The translations under genes and the position numbers were made by a program. Below the pieces are notes generated by a model, which saw only the letters and a program-made list of their open reading frames with translations, made no database searches and was not told where the DNA came from. A DNA stretch of 64,000 nucleotides from Enterococcus_I eurekensis (GTDB lineage: Bacteria; Bacillota; Bacilli; Lactobacillales; Enterococcaceae): NCBI RefSeq assembly GCF_042654605.1, contig NZ_JBHSGT010000063.1:62001-126000 (forward strand). Direction: 5' to 3'. Below, piece after piece: positions 1-9,816 of this stretch (positions are counted from its first letter, which is position 1; every line of letters starts with the position of its first letter).

Positions 1-490
1 TAAGCAAAGAAGCGTTCAAAAGTGTCCCTTACTTTTGAAAAGATTCTGGCTTATTACCGAGTCACTGCTTCACTTATACCGTTTAAATGAGGTTATAAAT
101 GAAGCGATTAGTGACGAGTAATAAGCAAAGAAGCGTTCAAAAGTGTCCTTTACTTTTGAAAAGATTCTGGCTTATTACCTAGTCACTGCTTCACTTATAC
201 CGTTTATCAAAGAGGTCATTGCTTTGGAGCGGTTAGCTGTGAGTGATAGCGAAGCCTATGGAAAAATTGCTCTTTGATTTTATCCAGAGGAAGAGCTATC
301 ACCGAACAGCTGCTCCAACAATACCGTTTAAAAAGAGGTCATAAATAAATCGGTTAGCTACGAAAAATAAGCACGTATCTGGAAAGAAATGGCTCTTTCA
401 TTTTTTCCAGATTGACTTATTTCTGAGTAGCTGATTTATTTATACCGTTTAAAAAGAGGTCATAAATAAATCGGTTAGCTGTTTGGTTAT
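1..490. repeat. Tandem hairpin repeat array 1 (4 units plus partial)
   Basis: Units of 121-124 bp, with the border motif ACCGT at 78, 199, 323 and 444, each followed by an A/T-rich GAGGT joint. The array starts before the window. Each unit folds into a long interrupted hairpin. In the third unit TGGAGC, AGCTGT and TGATAGC pair with GCTATCA, ACAGCT and GCTCCA. In the fourth AAATAAATC, AGCTAC, AAATAAG and TCTGGAAA pair with TTTCCAGA, CTTATTT, GTAGCT and GATTTATTT. Arm sequence differs between units while pairing and the mismatch positions persist. No gene is seen here. Same family as the arrays at 10741-11291 and 57751-58110, but in opposite orientation. Confidence 0.9.
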
Positions 491-501
491 ACTATTTAAC
501 A

Positions 502-538
502 AAAAAACGATTCCCCTATTTTCGGAGAATCGTTTTTT
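502..538 (-). terminator. Intrinsic terminator of the M23 gene
   Basis: AAAAAACGATTC pairs with GAATCGTTTTTT around a short loop, just past the stop codon of the leftward peptidase gene. The T-run on both sides could serve either direction. Confidence 0.85.
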
Positions 539-542
539 ATTT

Positions 543-1565
543 TCAAATAAAGCTTGTTGGGTTTACAAATCCGCTCCATACGCCAGTTGCAATTCCAAAG
601 TGTAAATGAACACCGGTTGAATTCCCAGTTGTGCCCATTGTACCAATTTGTTGCCCAGTTTCTAATGTTTGGCCAACGCTAACAAAGTTTTCAGTCATAT
701 GCATGTAATAAGTATAGTACCCATTATCATGCTTCACAATCGCATAGTTTCCTGCGCTGGCATGGAATCCCGCTTCAACAACTGTGCCGTAACGTGCTGC
801 TAAAATCGCTTCGCCCGCACTTCCTGGCATATCAATGCCATCATGTCCTGTACCTGAATAACCGGTTGGATCGACACGTTGTCCAAAACCACTACTAATT
901 GAGTAAGAACGTGTCAACGGTGAGATAAAACCAGTTCTTTCTAAACGTGCTGCTTCAGCTTTCTTCTCAGCTTCGGCTTTTTCTACCGCTTTTTTAGCAG
1001 CTGCCTCTTCGACTTTTAAACGTTCCATTGTTTGTTCTTCTTTAACAATTTTGGCTTCCATTTTTTCAACGGACTTAGCTAATGAAGATTGTTCTGCCAT
1101 TTTTTCGATTTTAGTTGTTTCTTCTGTTTCAATCGTGGCCATCGTTGCCGCAATTTCCGCTTCAACAAGTGCTAACTCTTCTGTAACACTCTCAATTCGT
1201 TCCTCTTGATTTTCAATACTATTGTCAGTTACCGTCGTTACTTGAGAATAAGCTTGTAATAAAGCCATCTTTTCTAACGCCGCTAAACGATTTTTTTGAA
1301 TTTTTACTTCTTCTTCACCCATTGTTTTTTCTGTATGTAAAGTAGCTAATTCATTTTCTAAAGTGACTGCGCGGGTATCAAACGCCTCGATTTCTTCTTT
1401 AACGGCTGTTTGTTTATCATTAATCGTTACAACTTCCTTTTGAAGTTTTTCGATTTTTTGGGTTTGCTCTTGAACTTTTTGTGACATCTCATTTGCTTGG
1501 GCAACTTGCGGTAATAAAAATAGTAAGCTTAAACTTGCTATTGCTAAAATTGATTTTCTTTTCAA
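543..1565 (-). CDS. Secreted coiled-coil M23 peptidoglycan endopeptidase
   Basis: A 340-residue exported protein. The N-terminus (MKRKSILAIASLSLLF) is a signal peptide ending near VAQANE. Residues about 27-205 are a Glu/Lys/Ala-rich coiled coil. From about 212 comes an M23 (LytM) domain with the HDGIDMPG and HLHFG zinc motifs, so the metallo-site looks complete. The architecture is EnvC/PcsB-like: the coiled coil probably holds the peptidase at the division machinery, where it cleaves peptide cross-links. Function is inferred from the family. The start is TTG at 1565, with GGAG eight bases upstream. It is monocistronic, with its own terminator at 502-538. Confidence 0.88.
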   Translation of the reverse strand: MKRKSILAIASLSLLFLLPQVAQANEMSQKVQEQTQKIEKLQKEVVTINDKQTAVKEEIEAFDTRAVTLENELATLHTEKTMGEEEVKIQKNRLAALEKMALLQAYSQVTTVTDNSIENQEERIESVTEELALVEAEIAATMATIETEETTKIEKMAEQSSLAKSVEKMEAKIVKEEQTMERLKVEEAAAKKAVEKAEAEKKAEAARLERTGFISPLTRSYSISSGFGQRVDPTGYSGTGHDGIDMPGSAGEAILAARYGTVVEAGFHASAGNYAIVKHDNGYYTYYMHMTENFVSVGQTLETGQQIGTMGTTGNSTGVHLHFGIATGVWSGFVNPTSFI

Positions 1566-1671
1566 ATAAAACGCTCCTTTGTTTAATCCTTCGCTACTCT
1601 AACATGCTTTCACTAGCGAAGGGGTAACAAAACAACAACAAATTGGTATCATTCTAGCGTCCAGTATGACA

Positions 1672-1705
1672 AAAAGCCCTCATTTTCGTAAAAATGAAGG
1701 CTTTT
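1672..1705 (-). terminator. Terminator between rsuA and the M23 gene
   Basis: AAAAGCC-C-TCATTTT pairs with AAAATGA-A-GGCTTTT around a CGTA loop (one mismatch). It lies just downstream of rsuA. Confidence 0.85.
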
Positions 1706-1735
1706 GTGACAAGACAATTACAAAATTGATGTGAT

Positions 1736-2452
1736 TTAACCTTGAAGTAATGTGAGTTCCTCTTGCGTTAATGGGCGATATTCGCCTAAATCTAAAGATT
1801 CATCCAATAAAATTGGACCCATTCGTAGGCGTTTTAGATAGGTTACTTCTTTTCCAACTGCTTGGACCATACGTTTGACTTGATGAAATTTTCCCTCATG
1901 TAAAATCAAACGAATCTCAGAAGTTTGGCTTGCTTCATCGACCGATTCAATCGTAAGTTCTGCCGGCAAACAAACTTCTCCACCATCAATCGTGAGACCT
2001 TCCCGGAATTTTTCTTGGTCTTCTGTCGTCATAATTCCGGCTACTTTTGCATAGTACTCTTTATCGACATGTTTTTTTGGTGACAATAGACGATGAGCCA
2101 ATTGCCCGTCATTCATAATCAGTAACAAGCCTTCGGTATCTTTATCAAGACGCCCGACTGGAAACAAATCATCACGAAAATCATCATCTTGAAATAAATC
2201 AAGAACCGTTTCGTCATAATTATCGACCGTCGCTGAAATGACACCGCCCGGTTTATGTAATAAGTAGTAGAAGTTTTTTTGATAATTGACAGGCTCGCCA
2301 TCAAACTCTACAATATCTTCTTTTTCATTTACATGAAATTTATCGGATTTGATTATTTGATTATTGACCATCACAAGTCCTTTTTTGATATATCCTTTGA
2401 CTTCTCTTCGTGTTCCGAAATTCATATCGGCTAAAAATTTATCTAAGCGCAT
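1736..2452 (-). CDS. rsuA: 16S rRNA pseudouridine synthase (RsuA/RluB/E/F family)
   Basis: 238 residues, normal family length. An N-terminal S4 RNA-binding domain (MRLDKFLADMNFGTRREV, about 1-60) is followed by the pseudouridine synthase domain with the catalytic GRLDKDTEGLLL motif, whose Asp attacks the uridine. The family isomerises a specific uridine in rRNA (U516 of 16S for RsuA). The exact site cannot be read from sequence. The ATG follows an AAGGAG box. It is separated from the MurJ-like gene by a terminator, so it is probably transcribed alone. Confidence 0.88.
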   Translation of the reverse strand: MRLDKFLADMNFGTRREVKGYIKKGLVMVNNQIIKSDKFHVNEKEDIVEFDGEPVNYQKNFYYLLHKPGGVISATVDNYDETVLDLFQDDDFRDDLFPVGRLDKDTEGLLLIMNDGQLAHRLLSPKKHVDKEYYAKVAGIMTTEDQEKFREGLTIDGGEVCLPAELTIESVDEASQTSEIRLILHEGKFHQVKRMVQAVGKEVTYLKRLRMGPILLDESLDLGEYRPLTQEELTLLQG

Positions 2453-2475
2453 TGTTTTCTCCTTCTAGAAAATTT

Positions 2476-2510
2476 AAAAAGAGCTGACTTGAAATCAGCC
2501 AACTCTTTTT
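2476..2510 (-). terminator. Terminator after the MurJ-like flippase gene
   Basis: AAAAAGAG-C-TGA pairs with TCA-GCC-A-ACTCTTTTT, directly after the leftward flippase stop codon. Confidence 0.8.
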
Positions 2511-2517
2511 CGATTGT

Positions 2518-4164
2518 TTATTTGATTTTTAATTTTCGACGTAATCGGATGACATTCGGACCTAATAACTTATCTGCTAAACGTGTTTTTAGCCCTAAGT
2601 AAATGTACACAAAACCTCCGACCGCAGCCACACCCATAATCAAGATAAAGGCACTGAATTTTCTTTCAACGCTTAGGAATGTTTCCAGACCTAATCTTGT
2701 AATCCATGTCGCTAAAATCATCATAACGGTTAAGATAATAATTAGCAACGTACGACGAAGTACTAGACTAACATTAAATCCGGTCTTATGCTGCAATTTT
2801 CTCAAGTTGAAATAAGAAGCAACTGCAAAACCAATCGTTGTTGAAAATAGTGGACCGTATGATTCTAGTAAATAAATACTTGGTACTTGTAAAACAATTT
2901 TAACCAGTAACCCGATTCCAAAAAAGACAACTGCCGCTGAATTTTCGTAAATCCCTTGGAGCATACTTGCAGTAATCATATACAGACCTAAGACAAGTCC
3001 GGATAGACAAGCAACGATTAACAAGCGACTGCCTAATTCGTTTGGTGTATAAAACAACGTATTTAACGGATAGGCCAACATCACCATACCAAACGTTGCT
3101 GGAAACATAATAAAAGAATATAACTGTAAATTGCTTGTCACTAATTGACTCAGGTCTTTTTTATTTTTTTGCGCATACGCTTCAGTGATTAGCGGTAAAC
3201 CAACTGTCGCCATCGCTGTTGCTAAGCCAATAACAACCATTGTTAATTTATCTGGATTTCCACCAAATAAGGCCATTAAACTCATTAATTGATCATTCGT
3301 ATACTCGGTAAATCCGCCCATTACGCGAATAAATGTATATTGATCGACCAGTTTAAAGATGGTAATGGAAGCCCCGATGATAATAAAGGGAATGGCTTCG
3401 CGAACAACACTCGTCAATAATGCAACACTATTGATTTGTATTGTTTCGTGGCTTTCTTCCGCCAAAATATCCATCTTCACTTTTTCTTTTCTAAAGTAAT
3501 ACAATAAGATTCCTATACCCGCTAATGCCCCAATAAAAGCCGCAAAAGTTGATTGCGTGACTGCTTCTACATGATTCCCACTACCTAAACGCATAATAAT
3601 GAAGGTCGCAGAAAGCATATAAATTACTCGAAACAGTTGTTCAATTAATTGTGAGATGGCATAGGGTGCCACGTTTTGTGTCCCTTGGAAATATCCTCGT
3701 AAGACACTCATAAATGGAATTACTAAGATTGCCACACTCAACGACCGCATCGCCGGTACTAAGTCATTTCCACCACCCGCTCCATTTGATAACAAAGGAG
3801 AAGCCATATACATAATGATGGCACTGAATAGCCCAAATCCTAACATGACTTTCGCCGCGGTATGGAAAAGTTTGCGACTCGTCTGGTATTCTCCCCTTGA
3901 GTTATGAAAAGCGATTTGTTTTGCAATCGCTGCCGGAATTCCTGCCGTAGAAATCATAATAAACAAGGCATAAATATTGTATCCCATATTGAACAAAGTA
4001 TTGGAGGCTTCGGCATTTTCGCCCAACCAGTAATACCACGGGATAATATAGATGATACCAATTAACCGAGAGCCGATGTTACCGATGGTCAGCCAGGCTG
4101 AACCACGGGCCATTTTTTCTTCATTGGTTAATGCCGGTCCTTCTAGATTCACTCGATTCGCCAT
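2518..4164 (-). CDS. MurJ/YtgP-like lipid II flippase (MOP superfamily)
   Basis: About 548 residues from the ATG at 4164; an in-frame TTG at 4179 would add five. Some 14 hydrophobic segments run the whole length, beginning KMARGSAWLTIGNIGSRLIG, the pattern of the polysaccharide-biosynthesis/MviN branch of the MOP exporters. Bacillus YtgP (MurJ) of this type translocates lipid II across the membrane. It is divergent from murE (gap 4165-4302), which fits a role in peptidoglycan supply. The assignment as lipid II flippase rather than another undecaprenyl-linked substrate rests on family resemblance and context. Confidence 0.82.
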   Translation of the reverse strand: MANRVNLEGPALTNEEKMARGSAWLTIGNIGSRLIGIIYIIPWYYWLGENAEASNTLFNMGYNIYALFIMISTAGIPAAIAKQIAFHNSRGEYQTSRKLFHTAAKVMLGFGLFSAIIMYMASPLLSNGAGGGNDLVPAMRSLSVAILVIPFMSVLRGYFQGTQNVAPYAISQLIEQLFRVIYMLSATFIIMRLGSGNHVEAVTQSTFAAFIGALAGIGILLYYFRKEKVKMDILAEESHETIQINSVALLTSVVREAIPFIIIGASITIFKLVDQYTFIRVMGGFTEYTNDQLMSLMALFGGNPDKLTMVVIGLATAMATVGLPLITEAYAQKNKKDLSQLVTSNLQLYSFIMFPATFGMVMLAYPLNTLFYTPNELGSRLLIVACLSGLVLGLYMITASMLQGIYENSAAVVFFGIGLLVKIVLQVPSIYLLESYGPLFSTTIGFAVASYFNLRKLQHKTGFNVSLVLRRTLLIIILTVMMILATWITRLGLETFLSVERKFSAFILIMGVAAVGGFVYIYLGLKTRLADKLLGPNVIRLRRKLKIK

Positions 4165-4302
4165 TTCCGTCGTTCCCAACTTTCTTTTTTTACATATCTC
4201 CTATTTTAATGCTTAATCTCATTAGTAGCAATCTATTTATTTTTTTTGAAAGCTCTATGCTATAATAAATAATGAAATTCCCGATTTGAGGAGGAGTATG
4301 CG

Positions 4303-5799
4303 ATGTATACTATTACAATCGACAATATTTATCAATTATTAATGAAACACAACTTACTAATTACACCAAAAAAAGACAACAATGATATTGATCAAGTCCC
4401 ATTTGACGGCCTTTCGTATAACTCGAAAGAGCTTCCAGGCAATTGCTTGTTTTTTTGTAAAGGTATCAACTTTAAAAAAGAATGGCTCATCGATGTTTTA
4501 GATGCTGGCGTCACAACTTATCTAACTGAAGTTTCTTATGGTTTCTCGGAAAACGAAATTCTTGTGCGTGATATTCGCGAAGCCATGGCCCTAATCGCTC
4601 AAGCTTTTTACCAAAATCCCCAAGATAAATTAATTAAAATTGGCATTACAGGTACGAAAGGTAAAACAAGTGCTGCCTATTTTATTCATGCGCTTTTAAA
4701 AGATGCTTTCGGTCCAAAGATTGCTCTCTTTTCTTCCGAAGAAACGACAACAGATGGGCAAACTTACCAAGCTTCTGTCTTAACAACACCCGAAGCACTT
4801 GTTTTATATAAACAAATGGCCCAAGCCGTTGATGCTGGCGTTAGCCATCTAGTCATGGAAGTTTCTTCGCAAGCCTATAAAACCAAACGCGTTTTTGGTA
4901 TTACTTTTGAAGTCGGTGTCTTTTTGAATATTAGCCCCGATCATATTAGCCCGATTGAACACCCGACTTTTGAGGATTATTTTGCTTGTAAACAACAACT
5001 ACTGTTAAATAGTCAACAAGTCGTCTTGAATAACCAATCGGATCGTTTTGATGAATTAGCCGCACTTTGTCAAGAACATGAAATCCCAGCAGTCACTTAT
5101 GGTAGCCAAACGGCCGATTACCCGGTTATTCATGGTCCTGAGTTACGTGAGTTTCGACTAGTTGCAAAAGAAGACTTCTTACAATTAAATGGCGATTATC
5201 ATTTGTCCATGTTTGGTGACTTTAATCACGGAAACGCTGCGGCGGCTTTAATTGCGACTGCCTTAGTCGATACCTCAAAAGATGCGTTAAAACATAGTTT
5301 GCTTCAGACTACCATTCCTGGACGAATGAATTTCTTTGAGTTAAAAAATGGCGCATATGCTTTCGTCGATTTCGCCCATAACTATTTAAGTTTATCGGCC
5401 CTTGGAACATTTGCTCAAGATTTACGTCCAGAAGGTCGCGTCATTTTAGTGACAGGGAGTGCAGGGGGCAAAGCCCTTTCTCGTCGCAAAGACATGGGTC
5501 AAGCCATTTCCGAAACGTATGATGTTGTCGTCCTAACAGAAGATGATCCTGATTTTGAAGATCCAGCTAGCATTGCCGATGAAATCCAATCGCATATTAC
5601 GAACCCAGAAGTGGAAGTTCTCCGTGAATTAGACCGTAGTAAAGCCATCTCGCTCGCACTGTCTTTAGCTACCCCTTCAGATATTGTGATTGTTGCCGGA
5701 AAAGGTACCGAGGCGGGCATGAAAGTTAAAGGACAAAGCATTGATTACTTGGGTGATGTCTACTATACACAGCACTGGATTGACAACCAAAAAACCTAG
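4303..5799 (+). CDS. murE: UDP-MurNAc-tripeptide synthetase, probably L-lysine adding
   Basis: 498 residues, cytoplasmic Mur ligase. The ATP-binding loop GITGTKGKTSAAY lies near residue 116, the central ligase domain includes the HISP metal/ATP region, and the C-terminal domain ends with AGKGTEAGMK. Where meso-diaminopimelate-type MurE enzymes carry DNPR, this protein has DDPDFEDP, the form expected of lysine-adding enzymes in enterococci and streptococci. Substrate choice is inferred from that motif. A strong GAGGAGGA box precedes the ATG. It reads away from the flippase gene, and no terminator is obvious before the small membrane gene that follows. Confidence 0.9.
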   Translation: MYTITIDNIYQLLMKHNLLITPKKDNNDIDQVPFDGLSYNSKELPGNCLFFCKGINFKKEWLIDVLDAGVTTYLTEVSYGFSENEILVRDIREAMALIAQAFYQNPQDKLIKIGITGTKGKTSAAYFIHALLKDAFGPKIALFSSEETTTDGQTYQASVLTTPEALVLYKQMAQAVDAGVSHLVMEVSSQAYKTKRVFGITFEVGVFLNISPDHISPIEHPTFEDYFACKQQLLLNSQQVVLNNQSDRFDELAALCQEHEIPAVTYGSQTADYPVIHGPELREFRLVAKEDFLQLNGDYHLSMFGDFNHGNAAAALIATALVDTSKDALKHSLLQTTIPGRMNFFELKNGAYAFVDFAHNYLSLSALGTFAQDLRPEGRVILVTGSAGGKALSRRKDMGQAISETYDVVVLTEDDPDFEDPASIADEIQSHITNPEVEVLRELDRSKAISLALSLATPSDIVIVAGKGTEAGMKVKGQSIDYLGDVYYTQHWIDNQKT

Positions 5800-5905
5800 C
5801 ATTTATTTCAATTATGTAACAAAGATTACTTTATTAAAACATTGAACTTTTTTATACAAACATTCGGTATAATGAATGCGAAGATGTTGCAAAGGGGTCT
5901 GTTAC

Positions 5906-6139
5906 ATGAAACAAACGTATAGAAAATATTTGATTGTTGCTGGAATATCGCTAGTGAGTGTTGTCGCTTTAGTTATTTTTTGGAAATTACTTGTGAATTT
6001 TAATATCATCAATTTAAACCAAATTGCACCAAAAAGTTACACACGTTCTGGTGGGTCATATAGCGTGGCCTTAGTTTTCCTAGTCCCTCTTTTAGCAACG
6101 ATTACGTTGTTACTTGGCTTAACTTGGAGAAAGAATTAA
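5906..6139 (+). CDS. Small two-helix membrane protein, unknown function
   Basis: 77 residues from the ATG at 5906, chosen because AAAGGGG lies just upstream; the reading frame continues further 5' without a better start. Two hydrophobic helices (about residues 8-32 and 50-72) flank a polar loop containing SYTRSGGSYS. The end GLTWRKN is positively charged and probably cytoplasmic. Gram-positive genomes often have a small membrane gene of this kind after murE, but I cannot assign a function. It is followed by a strong terminator. Confidence 0.7.
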   Translation: MKQTYRKYLIVAGISLVSVVALVIFWKLLVNFNIINLNQIAPKSYTRSGGSYSVALVFLVPLLATITLLLGLTWRKN

Positions 6140-6146
6140 TCAATTA

Positions 6147-6193
6147 ACAAAGGAATGCCTTCAATCGACCGAAGATATTCCTTTGTTTTTTTT
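6147..6193 (+). terminator. Rho-independent terminator
   Basis: AACAAAGGAAT pairs with ATTCCTTTGTT, followed by an eight-T run. It ends the murE/small membrane gene unit. Confidence 0.9.
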
Positions 6194-6289
6194 TAAATTA
6201 ATTGTTTCTATTTTTAGATAGGCCCATTTTATGCTAGAATGGTAAACGTACGATTTAAAATTGATATTAAATGATTAGGAAGTGACATT

Positions 6290-8188
6290 ATGTGCGGTAT
6301 TGTTGGGTTTATTAGCTCACAACAACAAAAAGAAACAGTCATTGAAGCAATGATGGAAAGAATTGTTCACCGTGGGCCAAACAGTGCCGGAAAATACGTC
6401 GATGACCAAATTGCTCTAGGGTTCAGACGCCTATCTATCGTTGACCTTGAAGGTGGATCGCAACCGATTTATAACGAAGATCGTAGCAAAGTCATTATTT
6501 TTAATGGTGAAATTTATAATTACCAACGGCTAAGAGAAGATTTAGTCCTACTTGGACATGTATTTACAACGAATACCGATACCGAAGTCCTTTTACACGG
6601 TTATGAAGAGTGGGGCGTTGATTTATTACAAAAAATTCGGGGCATGTATGCTTTTGTAATTTGGGATATTAAAAAACAAGAACTTTTTGGTGCGCGTGAC
6701 CATTTTGGAATCAAACCCTTTTATTACGCAGAAATGAATGGAACATTTATGTTTGGTTCAGAAATCAAAAGTTTCTTACCACACCCAGATTTCAATAAAG
6801 TATTGAACGAACAAGCTTTGAAACCTTATTTAACCTTCCAATACTCACCATTAAATGGTGAAACATTCTTTAAAGGCGTTCACCGCTTACAAGAAGGCCA
6901 CTACTTTACTTACAAAGATGGGCAAATGACTATCAAAGAATATTGGGATGCGGATTACCGTCACAAAGAAAACCTTTCTGAAAAAGAATGGGTTGATAAA
7001 ATTGATGCAACGGTTCAAGAATCAATTGCGATTCATAAAAATGCCGATGTTGAAGTCGGTTCTTTCTTATCAAGTGGTGTCGATTCTAGTTATGTGGCAT
7101 CGATTTTAAGACCTGAGCATACATTCTCCATTGGTTTTGATGATAAAACATATAACGAAGCGATTGAAGCGCGTAAATTAACTGAAACTCTCGGTTTAAA
7201 TAACGTGGCTGCAATTATTAATGGTGAAATGTCCTTTAAAGCTTTCCCATTAATTCAATACCATTTAGATGAACCTGATGCAAATCCATCGTGTGTGCCG
7301 CTTTATTTCTTATCAAATTTAGCTTCACAATACGTGCGTGTTGTCCAATCAGGTGAAGGTGCCGATGAATTATTCGCCGGCTATAGTGCTTATGGTTTAC
7401 ACACCAATTCAAAAGTGATTCGTGTCGTGGCACAAGGTCTACGTAAATTACCAAAAGGAATTCGTTATTCTATTGGCCGTTCATTAGGTAAAATGAAAAA
7501 CTTCCACGGTCGGATGCATCTCTATGCGGCAACTGCCCCATCAAGAGAATATTTTATCGGACATGCCGAAATCTTTAGTGAAAAAGAAGCAAGTAGCTAC
7601 GTAACACCGGCTTTTCAAGAGGCTCCAACAGTCGCTGAAATTGTCGGACCATACTTTGACAAAGCCGATCAACTAGCAAAAGAAGAAGTCAATAAAATGC
7701 AATATTTAGACGTTCACCAATGGATGCCTAAAGATATTTTATTAAAAGCTGACAAGCTAACAATGGCTAGTTCTTTAGAATCACGTGTGCCTTTATTAGA
7801 TATTGAAATGATGAAATTAGCACAAAGTATTCCAACAAAATATTTAATTAACCAAAACAATACAAAAGACGTCTTCCGTCAAGCTTCGAATCGCCACTTA
7901 CCAGAAGCGTGGGCCAACCGTGAAAAATTAGGCTTCCCGGTGCCAATTAAAGCTTGGTTACGTGAAGACTTAGGTTATAAACAAGTCAAAGCATTATTTG
8001 AAGCGGATTTTGTTACAGAATTTTTTGATCAAGCAAAAATTTTACAATTGGTTGAAGACCACCACGACGGCAAAGCCGATCTCCAACGTAAAATTTGGGC
8101 GATTTATTCATTCTTAACTTGGTACAAAGTCTACTTTATCGATGAGGAAATACCAAAAACAGAAACGATTGTTTACGATACTTTATAA
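6290..8188 (+). CDS. asnB: Asparagine synthetase, glutamine-hydrolysing
   Basis: 632 residues, full length. It starts MCGIVGF, so the catalytic Cys2 of the N-terminal glutaminase (class II amidotransferase) domain is exposed after Met removal. RHRG-type residues (IVHRGPNS) and FNGEIYNY bind glutamine. The synthetase domain carries the PP-loop SSGVDSSYVAS near residue 260. The enzyme makes asparagine from aspartate, ATP and glutamine. The close AsnB paralogue that amidates peptidoglycan is an alternative I cannot exclude. AGGAAGTG precedes the ATG. Monocistronic, with a terminator at 8209. Confidence 0.92.
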   Translation: MCGIVGFISSQQQKETVIEAMMERIVHRGPNSAGKYVDDQIALGFRRLSIVDLEGGSQPIYNEDRSKVIIFNGEIYNYQRLREDLVLLGHVFTTNTDTEVLLHGYEEWGVDLLQKIRGMYAFVIWDIKKQELFGARDHFGIKPFYYAEMNGTFMFGSEIKSFLPHPDFNKVLNEQALKPYLTFQYSPLNGETFFKGVHRLQEGHYFTYKDGQMTIKEYWDADYRHKENLSEKEWVDKIDATVQESIAIHKNADVEVGSFLSSGVDSSYVASILRPEHTFSIGFDDKTYNEAIEARKLTETLGLNNVAAIINGEMSFKAFPLIQYHLDEPDANPSCVPLYFLSNLASQYVRVVQSGEGADELFAGYSAYGLHTNSKVIRVVAQGLRKLPKGIRYSIGRSLGKMKNFHGRMHLYAATAPSREYFIGHAEIFSEKEASSYVTPAFQEAPTVAEIVGPYFDKADQLAKEEVNKMQYLDVHQWMPKDILLKADKLTMASSLESRVPLLDIEMMKLAQSIPTKYLINQNNTKDVFRQASNRHLPEAWANREKLGFPVPIKAWLREDLGYKQVKALFEADFVTEFFDQAKILQLVEDHHDGKADLQRKIWAIYSFLTWYKVYFIDEEIPKTETIVYDTL

Positions 8189-8208
8189 AATCAAAATAGG
8201 TCATAATT

Positions 8209-8238
8209 CGGTAGAGAATTTTTCTCTACCGTTTTTTT
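8209..8238 (+). terminator. Terminator of asnB
   Basis: CGGTAGAGAA pairs with TTCTCTACCG, followed by seven T. Confidence 0.92.
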
Positions 8239-8376
8239 GTCAAACAACTGGAACTTATTATTAAGATTGACCCAACTATTCCTAATTGATAACGGTATTC
8301 AATTAAGGGTTTCTATTGGTCAAAATATTTTAAAAGCGTTAAACTAAGAGTATCAAAACAGATGGAGGGATTACCA

Positions 8377-8790
8377 ATGGAATTAAAAGATTATGGAAAA
8401 GAACCAATTGCATTTAACATGGAAGAAGTGACACTGCAAAATGAGAATTATCGGACGACTTTATGGACAGGTGAACATTTTCAATTGACTTTAATGAGTA
8501 TTCCAGCTGGCGGTGGCGATATCGGAATGGAAGTACATCCTCATGTCGATCAATTTTTAAGATTAGAAGCTGGAACTGGCCGTGTTGAAATGGGTCCTGC
8601 AGAAGATCAAATCACTTTTAGTCAAGTCGTTAAAGCCGATGACGCGATTATTATTCCAGCCAACACTTGGCATAATGTCACCAATATTGGCAATGAACCG
8701 ATGAAATTGTACTCCATTTATTCACCAGCCAATCATCCATTTGATACCGAAGAAGAAACGAAACAAGATGCCATCGATCAAGAAGGATAA
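8377..8790 (+). CDS. Single-domain cupin protein
   Basis: 137 residues from the ATG at 8377, which has GGAGGG seven bases upstream; an in-frame upstream ATG at 8362 lacks this. One conserved beta-barrel: MEVHPHVDQFLRLEAGTGRVEMG matches cupin motif 1 (two His plus Gln/Glu metal ligands, given here in part), and IIIPANTWHNVTN matches motif 2 with the third His. Such proteins bind a divalent metal; the substrate cannot be deduced. The acidic tail (residues 120-137) is unstructured. No linked pathway genes. Confidence 0.82.
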   Translation: MELKDYGKEPIAFNMEEVTLQNENYRTTLWTGEHFQLTLMSIPAGGGDIGMEVHPHVDQFLRLEAGTGRVEMGPAEDQITFSQVVKADDAIIIPANTWHNVTNIGNEPMKLYSIYSPANHPFDTEEETKQDAIDQEG

Positions 8791-8799
8791 ACTGTTATA

Positions 8800-8839
8800 A
8801 ACAAAAAAACAATCCAGAAAAATGGATTGTTTTTTTGTT
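8800..8839. terminator. Bidirectional terminator between convergent genes
   Basis: AACAAAAAAACAATCC pairs with GGATTGTTTTTTTGTT. It serves both the cupin gene and the stomatin gene. Confidence 0.9.
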
Positions 8840-8844
8840 TGCTT

Positions 8845-9795
8845 TTATTTACCTTCTGTCGCATCCCACAATGTTTTCATCGCTGGGACATTGCCTAATT
8901 CAGTCATATTTGAAGGGATAATGACTGTATTCGTTGAACTATTGACTACTTCTTTAAAGGCTTCTAACCCTAAGTATTGTAAAGCTTCTGGTGTCAACTC
9001 GCTATTCTTAATTGCTTCATTCAATGAACGGATACGTAATTGTTCCGCTTCGGTAATTACTCGAATCTTCTCAGCTTCTGCTTCCGCATCAATTTTCATC
9101 CGTTCCGCTCTTGCTTCGGCATCAATTTTTGTTTGTTTCGAACGTGCTTCGGCATCGATTTCCATTTCAGAGGCTTTAGCTTCTGAGTCTAAAATAACGG
9201 AATGCTTACGACCTTCTGATAAGGTAATCATTGATTCCTTGTCACGCGATGCGGTAATTAATTTATTCATTGAGTTAATAATTTCATCTGAAACCAAAAT
9301 TTCACCGATATTAATTCGGTCAATCGCTAATCCATAGCCCGCAGTAATATCTTTAATCGATTCATAAAGTGCCACGTTAATTTCTTCTGTTCCATTCAAC
9401 ACTTCATTTAAATCCATTTTCCCGATAATTCCACGTAAATTTGATTGTGCATCTTGAATCATCGCGGTTACGGAATCTTCGTTATCATAAACAAACGCGC
9501 GAACATCCGTCACATGGTATTTAATCGCCTCATCAATTTGAACAATTACGTTATCGCGTGTAATCGCACTTTGGGGTGGAATTTCTAACGGTACTTGTTT
9601 CAACGAAACTCTTTGACGAACAGTATATAAAATCGGAATTAAGAAATGTAACCCCGGATCCAAGGTTCTAACAAAGCGTCCAAAACTTTCTACGACCTTG
9701 ACCTCTCCTTGATGAACAACAACCGCAATACTTGATAATAACCAGATAATCATTGCTAAAACAAAAATAAATAATAAAACTTGTACGATAAACAC
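8845..9795 (-). CDS. SPFH/stomatin family membrane scaffold (QmcA-like)
   Basis: 316 residues. One N-terminal membrane helix (about 4-25) is followed by the SPFH/Band-7 domain (VESFGRFVRTLDPGLHFLIP onward) and a charged Ala/Glu/Lys coiled coil (about 195-265). Proteins of this type oligomerise at the membrane, form microdomains and often regulate FtsH-type proteases. The GTG start has GGAGGAAAAGAA immediately upstream. It follows a small gene with an NfeD-like fold by 21 bases; stomatin/NfeD pairing is widespread and supports joint function. Confidence 0.86.
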   Translation of the reverse strand: MFIVQVLLFIFVLAMIIWLLSSIAVVVHQGEVKVVESFGRFVRTLDPGLHFLIPILYTVRQRVSLKQVPLEIPPQSAITRDNVIVQIDEAIKYHVTDVRAFVYDNEDSVTAMIQDAQSNLRGIIGKMDLNEVLNGTEEINVALYESIKDITAGYGLAIDRINIGEILVSDEIINSMNKLITASRDKESMITLSEGRKHSVILDSEAKASEMEIDAEARSKQTKIDAEARAERMKIDAEAEAEKIRVITEAEQLRIRSLNEAIKNSELTPEALQYLGLEAFKEVVNSSTNTVIIPSNMTELGNVPAMKTLWDATEGK

Positions 9796-9816
9796 TTCTT
9801 TTCCTCCTCCTTTAAC